A DNA stretch of 20,973 nucleotides, taken from JBHIET01 sp046760785. GTDB taxonomy: Bacteria > Chloroflexota > Anaerolineae > B4-G1. This document shows, piece after piece, positions 15,801 through 20,973 of this stretch. The translations under genes were made by a program, and so were the position numbers. Below the pieces are notes generated by a model. The model searched no databases. It was not told where the DNA came from and worked only from the letters and a program-made list of their open reading frames with translations. How positions within the stretch are numbered: position 1 is the first letter of the stretch; each line of letters starts with the position of its first letter. The DNA is taken from positions 1 to 20,973 of the forward strand of contig JBHIET010000060.1 in NCBI GenBank assembly GCA_046760785.1, given 5' to 3'.

Positions 15801-15847
15801 CGCCGTACCGTGTCTATTTGCCGCTGACGCTGCGCGATCACCAGTAG
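12830..15847 (+). CDS. Large exported right-handed beta-helix repeat protein, internally duplicated
   Basis: 1005 residues from ATG 12830, which has GGAGG 6 nt upstream; an in-frame start at 12758 lacks this. A signal peptide (MNKRKR, a long hydrophobic core, cleavage near VQA) exports it. The body is made of parallel beta-helix coils of about 28 residues with the consensus GGGIxLxxSDxAxLxxNxVYSNTA, at least eight in the first half and six or more in the second. Two halves each begin with ..SVQAAVDA../..TVQAAIDA.., a RGGY and YPTTLDA block, and end in DIDGDPRP...DLGADE-like motifs, so the gene arose by internal duplication. The C-terminus RVYLPLTLRDHQ resembles the YLPL-type ending common on Chloroflexota surface proteins, perhaps a sorting signal. 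It is probably a polysaccharide-binding or adhesin-like surface protein; no catalytic residues can be assigned. Confidence 0.88.
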   Translation: MNKRKRVPFIFAAAMLAITLALLLLILLGGPARLVQADPGIVCVAPGGMGCSGPCGACYASVQAAVDAASTGDEILVATGVYTGVGVRPRNDFVTTGVVTQVVYVSKTVTVRGGYTTTNWTRNPISYPTTLDAEGLGRVIYATGDITLTLEGLRLTDGAAKGGGGIYTYKARPVVSDCHVYSNTVTNAPGGGIYLGDSDGAVLRDNRVYSNTAVYGGGIALVYSDDAVLMGNRVYSNTADLASGGGICLQVSHGVTLTGNAVFSNTAVEHGGGVYVEDSDYTVLTSNDIFGNTANQYGGGVRLTNNPTATLIGNAAYGNTANGYGGGINLVGCDNARLAYNDVFSNTANQMGGGVLLTSSDDITLAGNQVYRNTAATGGGGIELHSSGDAMLVNNVVVENWLTTSGGGAGILVVNAEARLLHTTIARNTGGHGSGVYLEPYGGQRSIVAMTNTILVSHTIGIEAVGEATATLEATLWGDGGWANITDTLGSAIFTGTQSYPHNPAFVDPDGGDYHIGSTSAAINKGVDTEASDDIDGDPRPFGGAPDLGADERVCFVRLNDISYDTVQAAIDASTSNTDVVKVAGICRGVQTRNSSQQVAYINKTLTLRGGYGPDFAVRDPDAYPTTLDAQRRGRVIYISGDVTPTVEGLILTGGNASNAGTDAGRGGGFYCSQAEALIVNNVITNNVASTSTTAEGHGGGLYLRYSDAMVSGNIIVSNTASTAHIGLGGGFYLGNSNATVSGNTIINNTAGAESESRGGGLHLYQSAATVSDNTICGNAAASGGGGSGGGLRLFYSDATIDGNTIVSNTADWGGGGLKSENSGFFTVTNNIIAQNRGTGGVYAWAHSSTPSQGVLVNNTVAGNGGYGVYLSEYSTLTLTNNIVVSHTTGVYARSNATNTVVADYTLFYGNTDDTDGGVIASTHEIIGEAPTFVNSAGWDYHLRAGSPAIDAGHPAGVPPAPTADIDGDTRPVDGDLDGMATVDIGADEFTPYRVYLPLTLRDHQ

Positions 15848-15874
15848 CTCCCATCGTAAACACAACGCACCACT

Positions 15875-15906
15875 CAAGAGGCTCTGCCATCTGACAGGGC
15901 CTCTTG
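15875..15906 (+). terminator. Hairpin after the beta-helix gene, probable terminator
   Basis: CAAGAGGC (15875-15882) and GCCTCTTG (15899-15906) form a perfect 8-bp stem, with extra CTG/CAG pairing in the 16-nt loop. It lies 28 bp after the stop. There is no strong T-run (GCACTTTAA follows), so the call is moderate. Confidence 0.55.
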
Positions 15907-15964
15907 GCACTTTAACTGGTGTACAGCGGAAACATGACACTATCAAGTTAGGCAACCCGACACT

Positions 15965-15992
15965 TTGGTTTTCTACCCAGGTGTGATAAAAT
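15965..15992 (+). promoter_or_regulatory. Sigma70-like promoter for the ferredoxin-AOR operon
   Basis: -35 TTGGTT (15965-15970), a 16-bp spacer and -10 TAAAAT (15987-15992), about 47 bp before the ferredoxin ATG at 16040. That ATG has a strong ribosome binding site (AAAGGAGAG). No operator is evident. Confidence 0.55.
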
Positions 15993-16039
15993 AACAATCC
16001 GAGTCTGGGAACCTCATATCAGCTAAAGGAGAGCATCCT

Positions 16040-16429
16040 ATGAAAGTCCTATCCTACGATCCGGAACTCTGCGTCGGCTGCTACGTCTGCGAAGAGGTCT
16101 GCTCCGAGACCTGGTTCAAGGTCACCGACGCGGAAAAATCGAGCATCCGCATCCACGATGATGGACAAGGCAACCTCAGCGCTGTCTTCTGCAACCAGTG
16201 CGGCGAGTGCATCGTGGTCTGCCCCACCGAGGCCCTCGTCCGGGATAAGAAGGGTATCGTCCGCCTGCGGAAGAAGCCGTGCGTGGGGTGTTTATCCTGC
16301 GTCGGCTTTTGCCCTTATGAGGCAATGTTCTACCACCCTGACCAGACACAGCCCTTCAAGTGTATTTCCTGCGGCAAGTGCGCAGACGAGTGCCCCGCCG
16401 AGGCGCTCGCCATCATCGAAAAAGATTAG
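16040..16429 (+). CDS. Polyferredoxin with four [4Fe-4S] motifs, partner of the AOR enzyme
   Basis: 129 residues holding four complete CxxCxxCxxxC motifs: C11/14/17/21, C51/54/57/61, C81/84/87/91 and C108/111/114/118. This predicts four [4Fe-4S] clusters, wired as two bacterial-type ferredoxin modules. There is no signal peptide or membrane segment, so it is cytoplasmic. It is the first gene of the operon, 12 bp before the AOR gene. Such subunits pass electrons between AOR-family tungsten enzymes and downstream acceptors; that role is inferred from position and cluster content. Confidence 0.92.
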   Translation: MKVLSYDPELCVGCYVCEEVCSETWFKVTDAEKSSIRIHDDGQGNLSAVFCNQCGECIVVCPTEALVRDKKGIVRLRKKPCVGCLSCVGFCPYEAMFYHPDQTQPFKCISCGKCADECPAEALAIIEKD

Positions 16430-16441
16430 GGAGGGAAAACT

Positions 16442-18592
16442 ATGTCCAAGCGAGCACAAACAACCCGTCGCGTGCTGGCTGAGTACACCTACAAGGCTTC
16501 ACCCGTGGAGCACGGCTACACCGGCCAGGCGCTATACATCAACCTGTCCGAAAACACTATCACCGCCAAACCGGTCACCGACGTGATGAAAGAGAAATTC
16601 ATCGGCGGCCGGGGGTTCGGCCTGTGGCTCCTGTGGCACGGGGTCGAGGACGACACGCAGTGGAACGACCCGGAGAACGAGATCGTCATCTCCTCCGGCC
16701 CCATCGGTGGCGTTACCCAGTACCCCGGCTCCGGCAAATCGCTGGTGGTCGCTATCTCCCCCACCACCAATTCGGTGATAGATAGCAACGTCGGCGGCCA
16801 CTATGGACCGCTGCTCAAGTTCGCCGGATGGGATGCCATTGAGATCCAGGGGAAGGCAGAGAAGGACGTCATCGTCGTGGTTGACGGCCCCAACGGGCGC
16901 GTGACTATTGAAGAAGCGCCCGACGCGCCGGTGGATACCCACCTGGTGGGCCACTGGCTGATCGAGCAACTGGCAGAGAAGGAGGAGGACCGCTACTTTA
17001 TGTCGTCAGTCTCCGCCGGGACCGGGGCCGAGAACGCGCTCATCGGCTGCCTCAACTTCAGTTTCTACGACCGCCGCCGGAAAGCCCCGCGCTACAAGCA
17101 GGCTGGCCGGGGCGGCATCGGCACCGTCTTCCGCGACAAGCGCATCAAGGCGCTGATGGTGAAGAGCGACCATGTGCGGGGCGACTCTAACCATCCGGCT
17201 GACCCGGCACGTATTGCCCGCGCTGGCACCAAGCTCCACAAGGAGATTCATGACTACGACGACGAGCAGAACCGCATGCGCAAACGGGGCACCTCCTACC
17301 TGGTCCAGATCATGGACGATTACGATCTGCTGCCCGTCCACAACTTCCGGTTCGGCTCCCACCCGGATACGCCCAAGATCAACGGTGATGTGTGGGAGGC
17401 ACGCTTCACCCAGGGCTTGCCCGATGGCTGCTGGTACGGCTGCACCCTGTCCTGCTCCCACGCCGTGGATGGCTACACCGTACGCACCGGCCCCTACAAG
17501 GGGCAGACGGTCATCGTGGATGGCCCCGAGTATGAGACCATCGCTGGATGCGGCTCCAACTGCGGCATCTTCGATCCTGATGCTATCTTGGAGATCAACT
17601 TCTACTGCGACACCTACGGCATTGACACCATCTCCTTCGGCACCCTCACCGCCTTCGTGATGGAATGCTACGAGGCTGGTATCCTGGACGAGGAAAAGAC
17701 CGGCGGGTTGGAACTTCGATTCGGCAACGCTGACGCGGTCATCGAACTTTTGCACCAGATGGGCCATGGCGAGGGCTTCGGCAAGATTGCCGGGCAGGGC
17801 ATCCGCCGCATGAAGCAAATCTTCGCCGAGGAGTACGGGGCCGATCCCCAGTTCCTGCAGGATATTGGCATGGAGGCCAAGGGGCTGGAGTACTCCGAAT
17901 ACGTCACCAAGGAGTCGTTGGCCCAGCAGGGCGGCTACGGCCTGACCAATAAGGGCCCCCAGCACGACGAGGCCTGGCTCATCTTTATGGACCAGGTGAG
18001 CAACCTGCTGCCGACCTTCGAGGACAAGGCAGAGGCGCTTCATTACTTCCCCATGTTCCGCACCTGGTTTGGCCTGTGCGGGCTCTGCAAACTCCCCTGG
18101 AACGACATCGTGCCACCTGACAACGCGCAGACCGACGAGCCGGCCAAGATCCCCGAGCACGTCCAGAACTACATCGAGCTCTTCTCCGGCGTCACCGGGC
18201 GGGAGGTAACCGCAGAGGACCTCATCACCATGTCTGAGGGGGTCTACAACTTCCAGCGCGTCTTCAACATCCGGCTGGGTCACGGCCTGCGGAATCACGA
18301 CGACGTCCCTTACCGCTCAATGGGTCCGGTGACGGTGGAGGAGTACGGGTCGCGGGCTGAGCGATACGACAAGCAGTTGCGGGAGATCCTGGGGCTGGAC
18401 CCAGAAAAGATGACCACCGAGGAGAAGATGGCCGCATTGCGCAAGTACCGCGAGGAGCGGTACGAGAAGCTGAAGGACGCCGTCTACGAACGACGCGGCT
18501 GGACTAACGACGGTGTGCCCAAGGTCGAGACGCTGAAGCGGCTGGGCATGGACTTCCCTGAAGTCGTGGCCATCGTCGAGCAGCACCTGTAG
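16442..18592 (+). CDS. Aldehyde:ferredoxin oxidoreductase family tungsten enzyme
   Basis: 716 residues, slightly longer than classical AOR. The N-terminal domain (about 25-230) has the family signature FIGGRGFGLWLLW, SSGPIGG, SGKSLVVAISP and RGGIGTVFRDKRIKALMV, which hold the bis-pterin tungsten cofactor. The cluster-binding cysteines are C330, C334 and C338 (GCWYGCTLSC) with C556/C559 (LCGLC) further on. The first spacing is C-x3-C where classical AOR has C-x2-C. The segment DGPEYETIAGCGSNCGIF (about 370-387) and the ending RGWTNDGVPKVETLKRLG are typical of the wider family, which includes the BamB subunit of benzoyl-CoA reductase. It oxidises an aldehyde or reduces an acid or a CoA ester; the substrate cannot be read from sequence. 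The start has GGAGGG 6 nt upstream. It probably uses the adjacent polyferredoxin. Confidence 0.93.
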   Translation: MSKRAQTTRRVLAEYTYKASPVEHGYTGQALYINLSENTITAKPVTDVMKEKFIGGRGFGLWLLWHGVEDDTQWNDPENEIVISSGPIGGVTQYPGSGKSLVVAISPTTNSVIDSNVGGHYGPLLKFAGWDAIEIQGKAEKDVIVVVDGPNGRVTIEEAPDAPVDTHLVGHWLIEQLAEKEEDRYFMSSVSAGTGAENALIGCLNFSFYDRRRKAPRYKQAGRGGIGTVFRDKRIKALMVKSDHVRGDSNHPADPARIARAGTKLHKEIHDYDDEQNRMRKRGTSYLVQIMDDYDLLPVHNFRFGSHPDTPKINGDVWEARFTQGLPDGCWYGCTLSCSHAVDGYTVRTGPYKGQTVIVDGPEYETIAGCGSNCGIFDPDAILEINFYCDTYGIDTISFGTLTAFVMECYEAGILDEEKTGGLELRFGNADAVIELLHQMGHGEGFGKIAGQGIRRMKQIFAEEYGADPQFLQDIGMEAKGLEYSEYVTKESLAQQGGYGLTNKGPQHDEAWLIFMDQVSNLLPTFEDKAEALHYFPMFRTWFGLCGLCKLPWNDIVPPDNAQTDEPAKIPEHVQNYIELFSGVTGREVTAEDLITMSEGVYNFQRVFNIRLGHGLRNHDDVPYRSMGPVTVEEYGSRAERYDKQLREILGLDPEKMTTEEKMAALRKYREERYEKLKDAVYERRGWTNDGVPKVETLKRLGMDFPEVVAIVEQHL

Positions 18593-18603
18593 GCGACGGG
18601 GTG

Positions 18604-18626
18604 CCCGGCACCCTGGAGGTGCCGGG
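18604..18626 (+). promoter_or_regulatory. Hairpin between the AOR gene and the downstream genes
   Basis: CCCGGCACC-CTGGA-GGTGCCGGG is a perfect 9-bp stem with a 5-nt loop, 12 bp after the AOR stop and about 23 bp before the next start. There is no T-run, so it may stabilise the upstream mRNA or partly attenuate the distal genes rather than fully terminate. Confidence 0.5.
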
Positions 18627-18648
18627 GACTCTTCTCAAGGAGACGACG

Positions 18649-18942
18649 GTGAGCCAGGGCCAACGAGGCATCGCTCGGTTTAGGGAACGGGAAGCCGCTG
18701 TCCGCGAAACCCTCTCCGGCTACGCCCAAGCCGCCGCCGTCATGGAACGGGAACGAATGGAGCGCCTGGCTCGGATGACACCGGAGGAGGCATGCGCCAT
18801 ATACGACGACCTCTGCCGTACTTGGGCCACTCAGGCGCACGACCACAGCCTGGAGCGGATGGCGCAATGGCGGCTAGAGACGCTGCTCGCCGTGCGGGAG
18901 GCAATGGCTCGCTTGGCGCACACTACGGGAAATGAACAGTGA
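18649..18942 (+). CDS. Small helical protein of unknown function
   Basis: 97 residues from GTG 18649, chosen because AAGGAG lies 6 nt upstream; the frame is open back to 18601 but that part is the hairpin. The protein is charged and almost wholly helical (FREREAAVRETLSGYAQAAAVMERERMERLARM...LERMAQWRLETLLAVREAMARLAH), without membrane segments or recognisable domain. Its stop overlaps the next start as GTGA. It pairs with the nucleotidyltransferase that follows, so it might be a partner or antitoxin-like protein. I do not recognise the family. Confidence 0.7.
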   Translation: MSQGQRGIARFREREAAVRETLSGYAQAAAVMERERMERLARMTPEEACAIYDDLCRTWATQAHDHSLERMAQWRLETLLAVREAMARLAHTTGNEQ

Positions 18943-19523
18943 ACGAGCAAGAGTGCGCAGCCTGGGAACTCCACGCCTTCCTGACTCGACGAAATGTTTC
19001 CTACGTGATTATTGGCGGGCTGGCCGTGCAGCGATGGGGCGAACCCCGCTTCACCCAGGATGTAGACGTGACAGCAGTCTTCCCCCTGGACGATCCGGTG
19101 CCCCTCCTGCAAGAACTCACGGCCCACTTTCCCGCCCGCCTCCCAGACGCGGTAGACTTTGCCCGCCGTAACAGGGTGCTCCTCGTTCGCGCCTCCAACG
19201 GTGTCTCGCTGGATATCTCCCTGGGCTTGCCGGGCTACGAGGAAGAGGTGATGGCCCGCGCGGTGGACTGGGAACTGGAGCCGGGCAAGGTCGTCCGCCT
19301 CTGTGCCGCCGAGGACCTCATCATCCACAAGGCAGTGGCTGGGCGGCCCCAGGACCTGCGTGACATTGAAGGCATCATCTACCGCCAGGGACCAACGCTG
19401 GACCCTGCCACCATCCGCCGCTGGCTGGAAGCATTCGCTGAGGTGCTGGCCCAGCCGGATCTTCCAGAACGCTTCGAGACGCCGTGGCGGAAGATGCTGA
19501 AGTTCAGGAGCCAGTCTACGTGA
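18939..19523 (+). CDS. Small nucleotidyltransferase-fold protein (AbiEii/MNT-like)
   Basis: 194 residues. The polymerase-beta-type fold is marked by YVIIGGLAVQRWG (GG at 26-27), the metal-binding pair D41/D43 in TQDVDV, a third acidic residue D92 in SLDIS, and a helical C-terminus with EDLIIHKAVAGR (125-133). All catalytic positions are kept, so it is probably active. Related proteins act as minimal nucleotidyltransferases or toxins of toxin-antitoxin pairs; others have unknown targets. It starts at GTG 18939 within GTGA, shared with the stop of the 97-residue gene. It ends in another GTGA shared with the sulfur carrier gene. Its target is unknown. Confidence 0.82.
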   Translation: MNEQECAAWELHAFLTRRNVSYVIIGGLAVQRWGEPRFTQDVDVTAVFPLDDPVPLLQELTAHFPARLPDAVDFARRNRVLLVRASNGVSLDISLGLPGYEEEVMARAVDWELEPGKVVRLCAAEDLIIHKAVAGRPQDLRDIEGIIYRQGPTLDPATIRRWLEAFAEVLAQPDLPERFETPWRKMLKFRSQST

Positions 19524-19720
19524 TCCGCGTCAACGACCGCGACGAAGTCGAGTGGAGGGAGGGGCTGACTGTCTCTGGCCTGCTAGAGCGGTTCCGCTAC
19601 ACCTTCCCCCACATCATCGTCAAGATCAACGGGGAGCTGGTCCCCCGCGAGGAATACCCCACCCGCGCCATACCTGACGGCGCGGACGTGTGGGTGATTC
19701 ACCTGATTGCCGGTGGGTGA
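19520..19720 (+). CDS. ThiS/MoaD-family sulfur carrier protein
   Basis: 66 residues from GTG 19520, preferred over the in-frame GTG 19484. It has AGGAG 9 nt upstream, overlaps the preceding stop as GTGA, and gives the normal family length. The beta-grasp ubiquitin-like fold is suggested by VNDRDEVEWREGLTVSGLLERF, then IIVKINGELVPREEYPTRAIPDGADVWVIHLIAGG. The C-terminal GG is the site that is adenylated and thiocarboxylated in ThiS and MoaD. In this operon it most plausibly provides sulfur for the tungstopterin cofactor of the AOR enzyme, but a thiamin or other role is possible. No E1-like (MoeB/ThiF) gene lies in the window. Confidence 0.85.
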   Translation: MIRVNDRDEVEWREGLTVSGLLERFRYTFPHIIVKINGELVPREEYPTRAIPDGADVWVIHLIAGG

Positions 19721-20922
19721 ACGAGCTGGATGTTTGCGGCTCTCAATCGTTGGAGGACAGAATAAACCACCGACTGACCAACCTCTATGCGCGTATGACC
19801 GAGGCGGGGGTGGACGCGGCGCTGCTTCTTCATCCCCGCGACGTGCTCTACTACGCCGGTACCGTGCGTCCTGCAGCTCTGCTTGTTTCCTCTTGCGGCG
19901 TGGTCCTCTTTGTCCGCCGTGGCTTCGAGTACGCCCAGCGGGAGGCTACCGTCGCCCGTGTCGAGCCGATGAACGGGTTCGCGAGCGTCGGCGAGGTCAC
20001 CGCCGGACTGGGGCTGACCGGCGGCGTGCTGGCCACCGAACTGGACCTAGTGTCAGCGCGGATCGCCCAACGGCTGGCGGAGGTCTTCCCCACCTGGTCG
20101 TTGACCGATATTTCCCCGTTGGTGCTGGCCCAGCGTACAGTCAAGGACGAGGGGGAGATTGCAGTCACACGGAGCGCTGCGGCCGTGGCCGACGCCGGAC
20201 ACCGGGTCGTTCCCCAGACCCTCACACCAGGGATGAGCGAACTGGCGCTGGCCGCCGAGGTAGAGGCGGCGATGCGGCGGGCTGGCCACGAGGGATTCCA
20301 GCCACTGCGCCACCCTGGTGCACGTGGGGCTGGGGTGTTACTGATGAGCGGGAAGAACCTGGCTGTGCGCGGTGGTCATGGGTTGGTGGTGACCGGCGCG
20401 GGGTTGAGCCCGGCCATGCCTTACGGTCCCTCTCGCAGGATATTGCAGCCAGGCGACCTGGTGGTCGTGGACATCGGCTCGACCTATGCGGGCTACACCG
20501 CCGATGAATCCCGCACTTTCGTCGTGGGGCAGGCCACCGAATTGCAGCGGGTACTCTTCGCGGTGACCCGCGCAGCGGAGGATGCCGTGTTTGAGGCACT
20601 GCGCCCCGGCGTGGCCGTCGCCGACCTCTACGCGGTGGCCGAAGCGGTCGTCGCCCGGGGAGCGCCGCCGCACTGCGCCCCCGGCGGCCTGACGTTGCCC
20701 GGCTTCGTCGGCCACGGCGTTGGGCTGGAACTAGACGAGCCGCCCGTGCTCTGGCCCCGTGAAGAGATGCTCCTGCAGGCCAGGATGACACTGGCGATTG
20801 AAGTCGAAGTCAGTGCGCCTGCTCAGGGGATAATGGTCAAGCTGGAGGATACCGTCGTCGTGCGGCCGGACGGTTATGAGTTGTTGACTGCTACCCCGCG
20901 TGAGTTGATTGAGTGTGGTTAG
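19717..20922 (+). CDS. M24 family metallopeptidase (Xaa-Pro peptidase-like)
   Basis: 401 residues from GTG 19717, which overlaps the sulfur carrier stop as GTGA. The N-terminal creatinase/prolidase-like domain (about 15-150) contains DAALLLHPRDVLYYAGT. The C-terminal pita-bread domain (about 155-395) keeps all five metal ligands: D252 and D263 (VVVDIGSTYAGYTADESRTF), H333 (GFVGHGVGLELDEPP), E362 (LAIEVEV) and E377 (VKLEDTV). It is therefore probably an active dinuclear metalloenzyme such as Xaa-Pro aminopeptidase or dipeptidase. No signal peptide is seen. It is the last gene of the AOR operon in the window. Why a peptidase sits here is unclear; creatinase-type non-peptidase activity is an alternative. 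Confidence 0.9.
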   Translation: MNELDVCGSQSLEDRINHRLTNLYARMTEAGVDAALLLHPRDVLYYAGTVRPAALLVSSCGVVLFVRRGFEYAQREATVARVEPMNGFASVGEVTAGLGLTGGVLATELDLVSARIAQRLAEVFPTWSLTDISPLVLAQRTVKDEGEIAVTRSAAAVADAGHRVVPQTLTPGMSELALAAEVEAAMRRAGHEGFQPLRHPGARGAGVLLMSGKNLAVRGGHGLVVTGAGLSPAMPYGPSRRILQPGDLVVVDIGSTYAGYTADESRTFVVGQATELQRVLFAVTRAAEDAVFEALRPGVAVADLYAVAEAVVARGAPPHCAPGGLTLPGFVGHGVGLELDEPPVLWPREEMLLQARMTLAIEVEVSAPAQGIMVKLEDTVVVRPDGYELLTATPRELIECG

Positions 20923-20973
20923 TACCTTACCGACAAGATTCTTGTACAGAGAGCAAGGAAATTCACCACAGAG
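20923..20973. other. Intergenic tail at the window end
   Basis: 51 bp after the M24 stop with no gene. The last bases, TTCACCACAGAG, look like the start of the CACAGAG-type short repeat often found between genes in environmental bacterial genomes, but only one unit is visible. Confidence 0.25.

Noticed and set aside
17006..18298. 430-codon minus-strand frame opposite the AOR gene
   Set aside because: The plus strand encodes a clear AOR protein over the same span; the minus frame is a codon-bias shadow with no recognisable motif.

Overview
The window is GC-rich bacterial chromosome, most likely from an uncultured Chloroflexota (Anaerolineae-type) organism. The signs are the Thr/Pro-rich tails on secreted and membrane proteins, lipoproteins with an N-terminal lipobox, a large beta-helix surface protein ending in a YLPL-type C-terminus, a tungsten-type aldehyde:ferredoxin oxidoreductase, and many short palindromic repeats between genes. 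The taxonomic call is an inference. No rRNA, tRNA or CRISPR array was seen.

Layout. (1) 2-1117 is the 3' part of a secreted M23 peptidase with three SH3-like repeats, facing a minus-strand group: PknB-type Ser/Thr kinase (5276-3846), tyrosyl-tRNA synthetase (3441-2197) and SppA-type signal peptide peptidase (2117-1161). A sigma70-like promoter followed by a 15-bp hairpin and an intrinsic terminator lies between the kinase and tyrS, so tyrS may be controlled by transcription attenuation. (2) 5295-7140 is a decayed, repeat-rich island. It holds a 179-bp MITE-like palindromic element, a second inverted repeat, a TOPRIM (primase-like) gene fragment, a conserved hypothetical gene broken by an in-frame amber codon, and a cluster of short repeats. 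(3) 7141-9110 holds a lipoprotein (minus) and a histidine phosphatase (plus). (4) 12255-9105 is a minus-strand operon: ECF sigma factor, zinc-finger anti-sigma factor overlapping it by 11 bp, a toast-rack/LiaF-like lipoprotein, and a bactofilin-like membrane protein. An ECF-type promoter (TGCAAC-N16-CGTATA) sits just upstream, suggesting an autoregulated envelope-stress module. (5) 12256-12829 holds two structured repeats. (6) 12830-15847 encodes a 1005-residue exported beta-helix protein with an internal duplication.

(7) 16040-20922 is a tight plus-strand operon with its own promoter: a four-cluster ferredoxin, an AOR-family tungsten oxidoreductase, a 97-residue unknown protein, a small nucleotidyltransferase, a ThiS/MoaD-type sulfur carrier ending in GG, and an M24 metallopeptidase. 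The last three junctions are identical GTGA stop/start overlaps, so these genes are probably translationally coupled. The ferredoxin would carry electrons for the oxidoreductase and the sulfur carrier could serve pterin cofactor assembly. The roles of the nucleotidyltransferase, its small partner and the peptidase in this setting are unknown, and this is the part of the window most likely to hold something undescribed.
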